Assembly: GCA_024692565.1 (NCBI GenBank)
Contig: JAILMN010000034.1
Coordinates: 27,726 to 91,725, forward strand
Reading direction: 5' to 3'
Length of the DNA: 64,000 nucleotides
Source of the DNA: Paludibacteraceae bacterium
GTDB lineage: Bacteria; Bacteroidota; Bacteroidia; Bacteroidales; Paludibacteraceae
Shown here: in pieces, positions 41,849 through 50,843 of the stretch
Layout of the letters: every line of letters begins with the position of its first letter
Position numbering within the stretch: position 1 is the first letter of the stretch
Program-made: the position numbers and the translations under genes
Notes under the pieces: model-generated
Database searches by the model: none
The model's input: only the letters and a program-made list of their open reading frames with translations
What the model was told of the DNA's origin: nothing

Positions 41849-43663
41849 ATGCAAAACATCAGAAATATAGCAATTATTGCGCACGTCGACCACGGTAAAA
41901 CGACCCTGGTTGACAAGATGCTGTACACCGCTCATGTGGTGAGCCAACAGCGTTCGGAATTCAGCAATCAGCCGCAGGAGTTGATACTGGACAACAACGA
42001 TTTAGAGCGCGAGCGCGGTATCACCATCCTTGCGAAAAACGTAGCCATTGAGTACAAAGGCACGAAAATCAACATCATCGACACTCCGGGGCACGCCGAT
42101 TTCGGCGGTGAGGTAGAGCGTGTGCTGAATATGGCAGACGGTGTGCTTCTGCTCGTGGACGCCTTCGAAGGCGCCATGCCGCAGACCCGTTTCGTGCTGC
42201 AGAAAGCGCTCGAGATCGGACTCAAACCTATCGTCGTAATCAACAAAGTGGACAAACTCAACTGCCGTCCGGATGAGGTGCAGGAAGAGGTATTCGACCT
42301 CATGTGCAACCTCAATGCAACCGATGATCAGTTGGATTTCCAGACGCTGTACGGATCTGCCAAGCAAGGCTGGATGAGCACCGATTGGCGCAAACCGAAG
42401 ACGGATCTGACCGACCTTATGGACGCCATCATCGAGTATATCCCCGCGCCGGAAGAGAACCCCGGTACGCCACAGATGCTCGTCACTTCGCTCGACTACA
42501 ACTCTTACGTAGGCCGTATCGCCATCGGTCGTGTGCACCGCGGTGAGTTCAAAGACGGACAGGCTGTCACCCTCGCCAAGAAAGACGGCACGATGATTCG
42601 TACCAAAATCAAAGAACTGCATACCTTCTCCGGCATGGGACACGTCAAAACCGATGTGGTCAAGAATGGCGATATCTGCGCGATGATCGGTATCGACGGT
42701 TTCGAGATTGGCGACACCATCTGCGATGCAGAGAACCCCGAGGCACTCAAGCCCATCGCCATTGACGAACCAACGATGTCCATGACCTTCTGCATCAACG
42801 ACAGCCCGTTCTTCGGACAAGACGGCAAATACGTCACATCCCGACATATCCAAGACCGCCTCAATAAAGAGCTTGAGAAGAACCTCGCCCTGCGCGTAGA
42901 GAAAGGTGCGGAAGAATCATCTTGGCGCGTATTCGGTCGCGGTGTGCTGCACCTCTCCGTACTCATCGAGACCATGCGTCGCGAAGGATACGAACTGCAG
43001 GTTGGCCAGCCGCAGGTCATCATCAAAGAGATCGACGGCGTCAAATGCGAACCCGTCGAATCGCTCACGGTGAACACGCCGGAAGAGTGCTCGGGTAAGA
43101 TCATCGAGTTCGTCAGCACCCACAAGGGCGAGATGACCAAAATGGAGATGGTCAACGACCGCGTGCACCTCGAGTTCACCATCCCGAGCCGCGGCATCAT
43201 GGGTATGCGTACCTATGTGATGAACGTCAGCGCAGGCGAAGCCATCATGGCGCACCGATTCCTCGAGTACCAACCGTGGAAAGGCGAGATTGTGAAGCGC
43301 AACAACGGTTCGCTCATCGCCATGGAAGCCGGTACGGCCTATGCCTACGCGCTCGACAAACTGCAAGACCGCGGTAAATTCTTCATCGACCCGCAGGAAG
43401 AAGTCTATGCCGGACAAGTGGTAGGCGAGAACGCCAAAGAAGGCGACATCGTCATCAACGTCACCAAGTCCAAAAAACTGACCAACATGCGTACCAAATC
43501 GTCCGACGAGAAAGCATGCCTGCCGCCGCCGATCCGCATGAGCCTCGAGGAGGCACTCGAATATATCAAAGAAGATGAATACGTGGAAGTTACGCCGCAC
43601 GCGATGCGTATCCGCAAGATCATCCTCGATGAACTCGAGCGCAAGCGCGCCGGCCGTGCCTGA
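41849..43663 (+). CDS. typA: Translational GTPase TypA/BipA (604 aa)
   Basis: A ribosome-binding GTPase related to EF-G. G1 is IIAHVDHGKTTL, the switch region RERGITILAKN, G3 IDTPGHADFGGEVER, and G4 VINKVDK. It is followed by the EF-G-like domains II, III and V and the BipA-specific C-terminal domain (TNMRTKSSDEKACLPPP, then EDEYVEVTPHAMRIRKIIL). Length and order are standard. It has its own promoter and is separated from the trigger-factor gene by 59 nt that contain an 8-bp array. Confidence 0.95.
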   Translation: MQNIRNIAIIAHVDHGKTTLVDKMLYTAHVVSQQRSEFSNQPQELILDNNDLERERGITILAKNVAIEYKGTKINIIDTPGHADFGGEVERVLNMADGVLLLVDAFEGAMPQTRFVLQKALEIGLKPIVVINKVDKLNCRPDEVQEEVFDLMCNLNATDDQLDFQTLYGSAKQGWMSTDWRKPKTDLTDLMDAIIEYIPAPEENPGTPQMLVTSLDYNSYVGRIAIGRVHRGEFKDGQAVTLAKKDGTMIRTKIKELHTFSGMGHVKTDVVKNGDICAMIGIDGFEIGDTICDAENPEALKPIAIDEPTMSMTFCINDSPFFGQDGKYVTSRHIQDRLNKELEKNLALRVEKGAEESSWRVFGRGVLHLSVLIETMRREGYELQVGQPQVIIKEIDGVKCEPVESLTVNTPEECSGKIIEFVSTHKGEMTKMEMVNDRVHLEFTIPSRGIMGMRTYVMNVSAGEAIMAHRFLEYQPWKGEIVKRNNGSLIAMEAGTAYAYALDKLQDRGKFFIDPQEEVYAGQVVGENAKEGDIVINVTKSKKLTNMRTKSSDEKACLPPPIRMSLEEALEYIKEDEYVEVTPHAMRIRKIILDELERKRAGRA

Positions 43664-43671
43664 CCTCCCGT

Positions 43672-43700
43672 AGACATGACGTCATGACGACATTACGAAA
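43672..43700. repeat. 8-bp array (ACGACATG type) between bipA and tig
   Basis: TAGACATG, ACGTCATG, ACGACATT, ACGAAATT: four 8-bp units in the spacer. Confidence 0.75.
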
Positions 43701-43722
43701 TTAATCAAAAACTATTATAAAA

Positions 43723-44808
43723 ATGAAAATTGAACAATCTGAATTGAAAGACCTGAAGGCCGTTATTTCCCTTACCCTGGAACCGGCTGACTATCAGGAA
43801 AAAGTGAACAAACAGTTGAAACAAGTGCGCCAGAAAGCCCAGATGCCGGGCTTCCGTCCGGGTATGGTGCCCGCCGGCTTGGTGAAGAAAATGTACGGAA
43901 AGGGCATTCTGGCTGACGTACTGAACAAACTCGTGGGCGAGAACCTGCAGAAGCACATCGAGGACAACAAACTGATGATTCTCGGCGATCCGCTGCCCAA
44001 CGATGAGTTGACGAAGAATATCGACCTCGACCACGAGGATACCTTCACCTTCGCTTTCGACATCGCTGTAGCACCCGAGTTCGATGCCAAACTGACGGCT
44101 AAGAACAAACTGCCGGAGTACACCATCGAGATCACCGACGAGATGATCAACAAGCAGGTAGAGGCTTACACCAACCGCTTCGGCGAGTATATCCCGGAGG
44201 ATAAAGAGAAAGGCACCAAAGCAGAGGTTAAACCCTGCAAAGTAGATGCCGAACTGTTCGCTAAAGTATATGGTAACAAGGCGCCGAAGAACGAGAAAGA
44301 GTTCCGCGCACGCATCAAAGAGGACATCGAGCGCAGCCTGGCTGAAGAGAGCAAATACCGCTTCGGTATTGATGCGAAAGCTGCCATCCTGAAGAAACTG
44401 GAGAAAGTGGAATTCCCCGTTGATTTCCTCAAACGCTGGGTACTCGCTACCAACGAGAAAATGACGCAGGAGGAGCTCGATAAGGACTTCGATAAGATGC
44501 TGGACGAACTCAAATGGCACCTCGCTAAAGACCAGCTCATGAAGGAATACAACATCAACATTGAGAAAAACGAGGTAGAAGATTTCGCAAAACGCGTTGC
44601 GAAAATGCAGTTCATGCAGTACGGCCTGATGAATATCGAAGACGAGCACCTCACGAACTACGCGAACGAGATGATGAAGAATGAGAATCAACTTCGCGGT
44701 ATCGTGGAGCGCGTAGCAGAAGATAAGATTTTCGCAGCACTGAAAGGGGTAGCAAAAATCGAACCCAAGACCGTTTCGCAGAAAGATTTCGACAAACTAT
44801 TCAAATAA
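43723..44808 (+). CDS. tig: Trigger factor lacking the PPIase domain (361 aa)
   Basis: A ribosome-associated folding chaperone. The N-terminal ribosome-binding domain is clear (LEPADYQEKVNKQLKQVRQK, then the loop PGFRPGMVPAGLVKKMYGK). After the linker helix (ITDEMINKQVEAYTNRFGEY, about 125-150) the chain moves through a charged ~20-residue stretch directly to the C-terminal arms (VDAELFAKVYG, EKEFRARIKEDIERSL, then helices to 361). The ~90-residue FKBP-type PPIase domain found in usual trigger factors of 430-450 residues is missing. The PPIase is dispensable for chaperone activity in E. coli, so the protein can still be active. Confidence 0.88.
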   Translation: MKIEQSELKDLKAVISLTLEPADYQEKVNKQLKQVRQKAQMPGFRPGMVPAGLVKKMYGKGILADVLNKLVGENLQKHIEDNKLMILGDPLPNDELTKNIDLDHEDTFTFAFDIAVAPEFDAKLTAKNKLPEYTIEITDEMINKQVEAYTNRFGEYIPEDKEKGTKAEVKPCKVDAELFAKVYGNKAPKNEKEFRARIKEDIERSLAEESKYRFGIDAKAAILKKLEKVEFPVDFLKRWVLATNEKMTQEELDKDFDKMLDELKWHLAKDQLMKEYNINIEKNEVEDFAKRVAKMQFMQYGLMNIEDEHLTNYANEMMKNENQLRGIVERVAEDKIFAALKGVAKIEPKTVSQKDFDKLFK

Positions 44809-44822
44809 ACCAAACTTGGTTG

Positions 44823-46157
44823 ATGACACACATTCATTTTATAGCTATCGGCGGTGCGGCAATGCATAATCTGGCATTGGCGGTCGCAAGCAAAAGCGGA
44901 TACGTAGTGACGGGTTCGGACGATGAGATCTTCGATCCCGCACTCACGCATCTGCGCGATGCAGGCCTGCTGCCCGACGAAATGGGTTGGCATCCCGAGC
45001 GTATCACGCCGGACATCGACGCCATCATCCTCGGTATGCATGCGCGCGAAGACAATCCCGAATTGGTGCGCGCTCGCGAACTGGGCATCAAAATCTACTC
45101 CTTCCCCGAGTACCTCTACGAGCAGACGAAAGACAAGATCCGTATCGTTGTAGGCGGCAGTCACGGTAAGACCACTACCACGTCGATGATCCTTTACGTG
45201 CTGCAGCGCCTGGGCATCGAGGCTGACTACATGGTAGGCGCGCAAATCGAAGGATTCGAACGCATGGTGCGCCTATCCGATACCGCCAAATATGCGGTTT
45301 TCGAAGGAGACGAGTACCTCACGTCCCCACTCGACCTGCGATCCAAATTCCTTTGGTACCATCCGCACGTAGCTATTCTGACGGGTATCGCGTGGGATCA
45401 CATCAACGTCTTCCCCACCTTCCCGGAATATGTGGACACCTTCCGTAAATTCGTTCGCTCCATCGAACCCAACGGCTCGTTCATCTTCTTCCAAGGCGAC
45501 GAGAACCTGCGTCTCATCGCTGACGAAATGACGGCATGTCGTCATGACGACCTGACCCTCATTCCTTACAAGGAGTACACCGGCTCCGTTCCCATGCAGG
45601 TTTTCGGACGCCATAACATGCAGAATCTGCAGGCTGCTATGCTCGCTTGTCACTGCATCGGCGTAGCGCCGGACGATTTCTATCGCGAGATAGCTTCCTT
45701 CACCGGTGCTTCCAACCGTTTGGAGAAAATAGCCGAAACGGAAACCAGCGTGGCGTACAAGGACTTCGCGCACTCACCGTCCAAACTCAAAGCTACCGTC
45801 AATGCGGTGCGTGAACGCTATCCGAATAAAAAACTGGTTGCCGCGATGGAACTCCATACCTTCTCTTCGCTCATGGCGGATTTCCTGCCGCAATACAAGG
45901 GCTGCATGGCGGAAGCGGACATCGCCTTCGTCTATTTCAACCCCAAAGTTATCGAGCATAAACGCCTCACGCCCATCACAAAAGAAGAAGTGCGCGATGC
46001 GTTTGGCACGAAAAATGTAGAGGTATTTACAGAGAGCGAAGCGCTGCAAGCCAAACTGAAGAGTCTCGATTATTACAACACCGCACTCCTCATGATGAGT
46101 AGCGGTACATTTGACGGAATTAACGTCAAACAGTTTGCTGAACAACTCCTGTCGTAA
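44823..46157 (+). CDS. mpl: UDP-MurNAc:tripeptide ligase Mpl, murein recycling (444 aa)
   Basis: It ligates recycled murein tripeptide (or related peptides) to UDP-MurNAc. Mur-ligase motifs: N-terminal IHFIAIGGAAMHNLA, P-loop GGSHGKTTTTSMI, FEGDEY, HINVFPTFPEYVDTF and QVFGRHNMQNLQAA, ending with TFSSLMADFLPQY. The N-terminal pattern GGAAMHNLA and the KDFAHSPSKLKATV segment favour Mpl over MurC. The ATG at 44823 is used rather than the preceding TTG. Near residues 236-245 (ADEMTACRHDDLTL) an 8-bp array (45526-45557) is read in frame. Confidence 0.9.
   Translation: MTHIHFIAIGGAAMHNLALAVASKSGYVVTGSDDEIFDPALTHLRDAGLLPDEMGWHPERITPDIDAIILGMHAREDNPELVRARELGIKIYSFPEYLYEQTKDKIRIVVGGSHGKTTTTSMILYVLQRLGIEADYMVGAQIEGFERMVRLSDTAKYAVFEGDEYLTSPLDLRSKFLWYHPHVAILTGIAWDHINVFPTFPEYVDTFRKFVRSIEPNGSFIFFQGDENLRLIADEMTACRHDDLTLIPYKEYTGSVPMQVFGRHNMQNLQAAMLACHCIGVAPDDFYREIASFTGASNRLEKIAETETSVAYKDFAHSPSKLKATVNAVRERYPNKKLVAAMELHTFSSLMADFLPQYKGCMAEADIAFVYFNPKVIEHKRLTPITKEEVRDAFGTKNVEVFTESEALQAKLKSLDYYNTALLMMSSGTFDGINVKQFAEQLLS
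45526..45557. repeat. In-frame 8-bp array inside mpl
   Basis: GACGAAAT, GACGGCAT, GTCGTCAT, GACGACCT: four 8-bp units encoding part of DEMTACRHDDL. Confidence 0.7.
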
Positions 46158-46180
46158 TAACGACATGACGACATAACGAC
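46152..46180. repeat. 8-bp array between mpl and the dCMP deaminase gene
   Basis: GTAATAAC, GACATGAC, GACATAAC, GACAAATC; the mpl stop TAA lies in the first unit. Confidence 0.8.
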
Positions 46181-46187
46181 AAATCCT

Positions 46188-46613
46188 ATGAATAAGCAAC
46201 AAAAACGCGATTATTTATATATGCGCATGGCGCGTACTTGGGCGGAGAATAGCTATTGCGTTCGCCGCAAAGTAGGTGCGTTACTCGTTAAGAATCAGAT
46301 GATTATATCCGATGGCTACAACGGAACACCTTCGGGATTTGAGAACATCTGCGAGGATGAGAACAACGTCTCCAAACCTTACGTGCTGCATGCGGAAGCC
46401 AATGCGCTGACCAAAGTAGCGCGATCGAACAACAGCTCCGATGGCGCAACCCTCTATGTCACAGCCAGCCCGTGTCTCGAGTGCTCCAAACTCATCATTC
46501 AGTCGGGCATCAAACGCGTCGTTTATGGCGAGGAATACCGCATCATGGACGGCGTCGAACTCCTCAAACGCGCCGGCATCGAAGTAGAGTTCCTCAACGA
46601 TCTAAATTCTTAA
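46188..46613 (+). CDS. dCMP deaminase family protein (141 aa)
   Basis: A zinc-dependent cytidylate deaminase that supplies dUMP for thymidylate synthesis. Motifs HAEANAL (catalytic His and Glu) and PCLECSKLII (zinc cysteines) are present together with the substrate-binding SDGYNGTPSGF. About 140 residues is normal (ComEB-like). The last codons and the stop (LNS, TAA) lie in a TCTAAAT array that also runs into the start of the ctpA gene. Confidence 0.92.
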   Translation: MNKQQKRDYLYMRMARTWAENSYCVRRKVGALLVKNQMIISDGYNGTPSGFENICEDENNVSKPYVLHAEANALTKVARSNNSSDGATLYVTASPCLECSKLIIQSGIKRVVYGEEYRIMDGVELLKRAGIEVEFLNDLNS

Positions 46614-46634
46614 TTCTAAATTCTAAATTCTAAA
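46601..46634. repeat. 7-bp array (TCTAAAT) joining dCMP deaminase and ctpA
   Basis: TCTAAAT, TCTTAAT, TCTAAAT, TCTAAAT, TCTAAAA. It supplies the stop codon of the first gene and abuts the ATG (46635) of the next. Confidence 0.88.
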
Positions 46635-48266
46635 ATGAAGAAGTATCTTCTTCCCACCCTCACGGTCATTGCCGTCGCACTCGGCATTCTTATCGGTAGT
46701 TCGCTGACGCAAAAAGCATCGGCGCAACGTATTGTGTATCAGAATGGTACGTGGCAACTCGAGCAGTCCAAAGTAGACCGTTTGCTCTATCTCATGGAGT
46801 CCGCTTACGTCGATAAGATTGACGTGGATAGCATCACCGATGAAGTGATGACCGACTTGGTGAAGAAACTCGATCCGCATAGCGCCTATATCCCGAAAGA
46901 AGACCTCGAGATGGTCAATTCGGAGTTGGCGGGCTCGTTCTCCGGCATCGGTGTCCAGTTCACCATTCAGCAAGATACCGTCCGTATCGTAGCAGTCATC
47001 GCCGGAGGACCGAGCGAAGGAGTCGGTGTGCTCGCGGGAGATAAGCTCATCACTGTGGACGACAGCCTTTTCGTGGGTAAGAAGATCAACAATGAGAAAG
47101 TGATGCGCACCCTGCGCGGCGAGAAAGGGACGAAGGTCAAACTCGGTGTACTGCGCGCCGGATCACCCGAGATGCTCTATTTTACTATCACCCGCGGCGA
47201 TATTCCCGTCACCTCTGTGGATGCCAAATTCATCATCGAGTGCAACGGAAAGAAGATCGGTTTCATCCGCGTCAATAAGTTCAGCGCAACCACCTATCGC
47301 GAGTTCCTCTCGGCATTAGCCGAACTGCGCGCCGAAGGAGCAGACAGTTATATCATTGACCTGCGCGAGAACAGCGGCGGTTACATGGACCAGGCGATTC
47401 GTATGGCGAATGAGTTCCTAAAAGGCGGCGAGATGATCGTCTATTCAGAAGGTCGCGCTTACCCGCGTTATGAGGCAAAAGCCGACGGTAGCGGACGATT
47501 CAAGAATGTACCCTTCGTCGTGCTCATAGATAATTTCTCGGCTTCGGCAAGTGAGATCTTCGCTGGCGCTATGCAGGACAACGACCGTGCGCAGATCATC
47601 GGTCGCCGTTCGTTCGGCAAGGGCCTTGTCCAGCAGCAGATGCCATTCAGCGACGGAAGTGCCATTCGTCTCACCGTTGCGCGTTATTACACGCCTTCCG
47701 GACGTTGCATCCAGAAACCCTACACCATGGGCGATCAGGTGGATTATGAGAAAGACCTGCTCGAGCGATACGAACATGGCGAGTTCTATTCGGCGGACTC
47801 TATTCATTTTGCGGACACAACGGTGTATCGTACGAAAAAGGGTCGTATCGTCCACGGCGGAGGAGGTATCATGCCGGACATCTTCGTCGGACGGGATACT
47901 ACGCTCAATACGCCTTGGTACAACCGTTGCGTCAACCTGGCGTACACCTATCAGTTCGCATATAAATATACGGACGAGCACCGCAAAGAACTGAGCACAT
48001 TCAAGGATTGGCAGAGCCTCGAGAAGCACCTGCTGAACCAGAATATCTTGCGCGAGTTCGTAGCCTTCGCCAAAGACAAAGGAGTTGAACCCAACGAGGC
48101 AGAGATACAAAAATCGCGCCCCTTAATGACGCGACTTCTGAATGCTTATATCGTGCGTGACGTCCTTGGAGATGACGGGTTCTTCCCGCTCTTCGAGCGC
48201 GACGACGAGATCACTAAAGCTGCCGTAGAGCAGCTAACACGTACCGATAAAACTTCTGTACGGTAG
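46635..48266 (+). CDS. S41-family C-terminal processing peptidase (543 aa)
   Basis: An exported serine protease of the CtpA/Prc type. A signal or anchor segment (residues 3-25, LTVIAVALGILIGSSL) is followed by a helical region, a PDZ domain (GSFSGIGVQFTI to about 190) and the catalytic core with IDLRENSGGYMDQAI, the nucleophile region NFSASASEIFAGAMQDN and the Lys in GRRSFGKGLVQ. A C-terminal helical domain follows (about 420-543). It acts in the periplasm on envelope proteins by family. Its last 53 bp overlap, in opposite direction, the 3' end of pepD. Confidence 0.92.
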   Translation: MKKYLLPTLTVIAVALGILIGSSLTQKASAQRIVYQNGTWQLEQSKVDRLLYLMESAYVDKIDVDSITDEVMTDLVKKLDPHSAYIPKEDLEMVNSELAGSFSGIGVQFTIQQDTVRIVAVIAGGPSEGVGVLAGDKLITVDDSLFVGKKINNEKVMRTLRGEKGTKVKLGVLRAGSPEMLYFTITRGDIPVTSVDAKFIIECNGKKIGFIRVNKFSATTYREFLSALAELRAEGADSYIIDLRENSGGYMDQAIRMANEFLKGGEMIVYSEGRAYPRYEAKADGSGRFKNVPFVVLIDNFSASASEIFAGAMQDNDRAQIIGRRSFGKGLVQQQMPFSDGSAIRLTVARYYTPSGRCIQKPYTMGDQVDYEKDLLERYEHGEFYSADSIHFADTTVYRTKKGRIVHGGGGIMPDIFVGRDTTLNTPWYNRCVNLAYTYQFAYKYTDEHRKELSTFKDWQSLEKHLLNQNILREFVAFAKDKGVEPNEAEIQKSRPLMTRLLNAYIVRDVLGDDGFFPLFERDDEITKAAVEQLTRTDKTSVR

Positions 48267-49674
48267 CGATGTTCACGCGCTCGTCCGGACTGTGCGGGTG
48301 CTCAATCGTCGGACCAAATGAGATCATCTCCATTCCGGCATACTTGCTGCCGATGATGCCGCATTCCAGACCGGCATGGATAGTTACAATACGAGGAGAG
48401 TTGCCAAACTCTTTCTCGTATGTTTCTTTCATCACCTTCAGCAGCCCGCTCTTGAAGTTGGGCTTCCATCCCGGGTATGCGCCGCTGAACTCCACCTCTG
48501 CGCCGGCTAACGAGAAAGCGGACTGTATCACCGATGCGATCTCCTCTTTGCGGCTCTCTACGCTCGAGCGAGCCAAACAAATCACGCTGACCTCTGAATT
48601 CTGCTCACTGACTTCTGTGGTCTCTATAATCGCGATGTTATTACTTGTCTCCACGATGTCCGGCATCTCCGGAATCACGCGATAGACGCCATGCGGACAG
48701 AGGGTGATGGCGTGAATCAAAAAGTCCTGCACATCTTCCGGCATCTCCGTCTTCGGGCACTCAACCTCCTTGGCTTTCAGCGTCAAGTCCGGCTCTACGC
48801 CGTCGTACTCGCGCAAAAACAAATCTTCGTATCGGTCCACTAAATCCTGCACGTCCTGATAACTCTCTTCAGGAATCGTGATAACCGCTGCCGCCTCACG
48901 CGGAATCGAGTTACGCATGTTGCCGCCTTCCACGCTCGCCAACCGTGCCTCGAAATTAGCTACAGCATCTTTCAAAAAACGGAATAGCAACTTGATCGCA
49001 TTCGCGCGCTGCAGACTGATATCGCAACCCGAGTGACCGCCTTTGCAGCCTTTCACTTCCACGCGCAGCGCGATATCGCCTTTCTCCGTCTCTACCGGCT
49101 GATAACTGAACTTCGCCTCGGCGTCAATACCTCCGGCGCAACCTACGTACAGCTCCCCTTCGGTCTCCGAATCAAGGTTCAGCAGGTATTTACCCTTCAG
49201 CCAACCGCTCTTCAGGTCATTAGCACCGTACATACCCGTCTCCTCGTCGATCGTGAAGAAGGCCTCCAAAGGCGGGTGAACCGCGTTCTTGTCTGCCAAG
49301 ATAGCCATCGCCGTCGCTACACCGATGCCGTTGTCCGCACCGAGCGTCGTGCCGTCAGCCGTCACCCATTCGCCGTTGTCTTCCACGTACGCCTGGATAG
49401 CATCCTTCTCGAAGTCAAACTCCTTGTCGCTGTTCTTCTGCGGCACCATGTCCATGTGTCCTTGCAGAATCACACCCGGATGGTTCTCATAACCCGCACT
49501 CGCAGGCTTGCGAATCAGCACATTGCCAATCTCGTCCTGCAGCGTCTCCAATCCGAGACTCTTACCGTAGTTTACCAAAAACTCCGCAATCTCTTTGCGT
49601 TTACCGCTCGGCCGCGGAATTTGCGTAAGGCTGTAGAAACTCTCCCACAAACCTTTAGGTTCCAAATTTCTCAT
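48214..49674 (-). CDS. pepD: Xaa-His (aminoacyl-histidine) dipeptidase PepD, M20C (486 aa)
   Basis: A cytosolic metallo-dipeptidase. Family motifs: LWESFYSLTQIPRPSGK, ILQGHMDMVPQK, DGTTLGADNGIGVA, FTIDEETGMYGA, LNLDSE, GCKGGHSGCDI and the end motif SFGPTIEHPHSPDERVNI. ATG at 49674 gives the canonical start MRNLEPKGLWESF; 49686 is less likely. Residues about 355-366 (VSEQNSEVSV) come from a 7-bp array. The gene converges on ctpA and overlaps it by 53 bp, and the conserved C-terminal helix of PepD lies in the overlap. Confidence 0.93.
   Translation of the reverse strand: MRNLEPKGLWESFYSLTQIPRPSGKRKEIAEFLVNYGKSLGLETLQDEIGNVLIRKPASAGYENHPGVILQGHMDMVPQKNSDKEFDFEKDAIQAYVEDNGEWVTADGTTLGADNGIGVATAMAILADKNAVHPPLEAFFTIDEETGMYGANDLKSGWLKGKYLLNLDSETEGELYVGCAGGIDAEAKFSYQPVETEKGDIALRVEVKGCKGGHSGCDISLQRANAIKLLFRFLKDAVANFEARLASVEGGNMRNSIPREAAAVITIPEESYQDVQDLVDRYEDLFLREYDGVEPDLTLKAKEVECPKTEMPEDVQDFLIHAITLCPHGVYRVIPEMPDIVETSNNIAIIETTEVSEQNSEVSVICLARSSVESRKEEIASVIQSAFSLAGAEVEFSGAYPGWKPNFKSGLLKVMKETYEKEFGNSPRIVTIHAGLECGIIGSKYAGMEMISFGPTIEHPHSPDERVNIATVQKFYRYVLAALRQL
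48586..48619. repeat. In-frame 7-bp array inside pepD
   Basis: On the minus strand GTCAGTG, AGCAGAA, TTCAGAG, GTCAGCG, encoding about VSEQNSEVS. The word is like that in sufB (54020). Confidence 0.7.
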
Positions 49675-49678
49675 ATTT

Positions 49679-49697
49679 TTACACATTACACATTAAT
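49679..49697. repeat. 7-bp array (ACACATT) between ansA and pepD
   Basis: Two full ACACATT units and part of a third. The ansA stop (49695-49693) lies at its edge. Confidence 0.6.
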
Positions 49698-50715
49698 CTA
49701 TAGTAACTTCCCCGCAGAAGTCCTGTGTTATCAGCTCTTTCGCTTCTTCCGGCTGCTCGCCCAATACCAGCATCATCTTCGTCAGCAGCGCTTCCGTCGT
49801 GATATCGTATCCGGATAGCACCCCTGCCTTCATCAGGTTCAGCGACACCGCGTACAGTCCCATCTCAACCGAACCCGTGTTGCATTGCGTCTTATTCACG
49901 ATGATGATCCCGCGGTCCACAGCCGCCTTCAGCTCTTTGTATAGCCATTCGTCGGACGGTGCATTGCCCGCGCCGAACGTCTCCAGCACCACTCCTTTTA
50001 ATCCGCGTATGCGCAGGAGCGCGCGTACGACGCTCGGCTGAATGCCGGGGAATAACTTCAGCACCGCTACGTGCGTGTCGAATTGCGTATGCAGCGTCAG
50101 CGGCAACTCCGGATTCGCGTAATGAATCAGGTGCGGCAGATACGTGATATGCACACCTGCCTTCGCCAACGCCGGGTAGTTATAACTGTTGAAGGCCGAG
50201 AAATGCTCCGCGTTGCGCTTGGTCGTCCTATTGGCCCTAAACAACTGCGATTCAAAGTATATCGTCACTTCCGGCACAATCGCATTCCCCTCTTCGTCCT
50301 TCGCAGCCGCTATCTCTATCGCCGTCAGCAGGTTCTCCTTCGCGTCAGATCGAAGCACTCCCACAGGAAGCTGCGACCCCGTAAATACCACCGGCTTACT
50401 CAGGTTCTCAAGCATGAACGACAGCGCCGATGCCGAATAACTCATCGTGTCCGTGCCGTGCAATATCACGAATCCGTCGTACTCGTCGAATCGGTCATAA
50501 ACCATCTGCGCCATCTGGCACCAACTCGCCGGACCGATGTCGGACGAGTCAATCAGCGGCGAGAACGCCTGTATATCGACGGCCACATCGCCTTCGAATA
50601 GCTCCGGAATAAAGGCTTTGAATGTATCTATATCCGCCGGCACTAACGCCTCGGAAGCCTTATCTCGCACCATCGTAATGGTGCCGCCTGTGGATATCAA
50701 AAGAACCTTACTCAT
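49693..50715 (-). CDS. ansA: Type I (cytosolic) L-asparaginase (340 aa)
   Basis: It hydrolyses asparagine to aspartate and ammonia. The two catalytic threonine motifs are LLISTGGTITM near the N-terminus and ILHGTDTMSYSASAL, with the following FTGSQLPVG and RSDAKENL. A C-terminal domain with VLETFGAGNAP and NKTQCNTGSVEMGLYA completes the family pattern. No signal peptide, so it is the cytoplasmic form. ATG at 50715 chosen; the extension to 50760 runs through the promoter. Confidence 0.94.
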   Translation of the reverse strand: MSKVLLISTGGTITMVRDKASEALVPADIDTFKAFIPELFEGDVAVDIQAFSPLIDSSDIGPASWCQMAQMVYDRFDEYDGFVILHGTDTMSYSASALSFMLENLSKPVVFTGSQLPVGVLRSDAKENLLTAIEIAAAKDEEGNAIVPEVTIYFESQLFRANRTTKRNAEHFSAFNSYNYPALAKAGVHITYLPHLIHYANPELPLTLHTQFDTHVAVLKLFPGIQPSVVRALLRIRGLKGVVLETFGAGNAPSDEWLYKELKAAVDRGIIIVNKTQCNTGSVEMGLYAVSLNLMKAGVLSGYDITTEALLTKMMLVLGEQPEEAKELITQDFCGEVTID

Positions 50716-50737
50716 ACCCTTACGAACTTTTGTGCTG

Positions 50738-50768
50738 CAAAAGTACTGTTTTTTTTTCACATATGCAA
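50738..50768 (-). promoter_or_regulatory. Promoter of ansA-pepD
   Basis: TACTTTTG 50745-50738, TTG 50768-50766, 20-bp spacer. Confidence 0.8.
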
Positions 50769-50794
50769 ATTTTCTGCAAAAAAATACTTTTTAT

Positions 50795-50825
50795 TTGCAT
50801 ATTTGGATTTTTTGTTATACCTTTG
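50795..50825 (+). promoter_or_regulatory. Promoter of the response regulator-rpe-comEC unit
   Basis: TTG 50795-50797 and TACCTTTG 50818-50825, 20-bp spacer, 18 bp before the ATG at 50844. Confidence 0.8.
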
Positions 50826-50843
50826 CAGCCGCAAAGGTTATTT

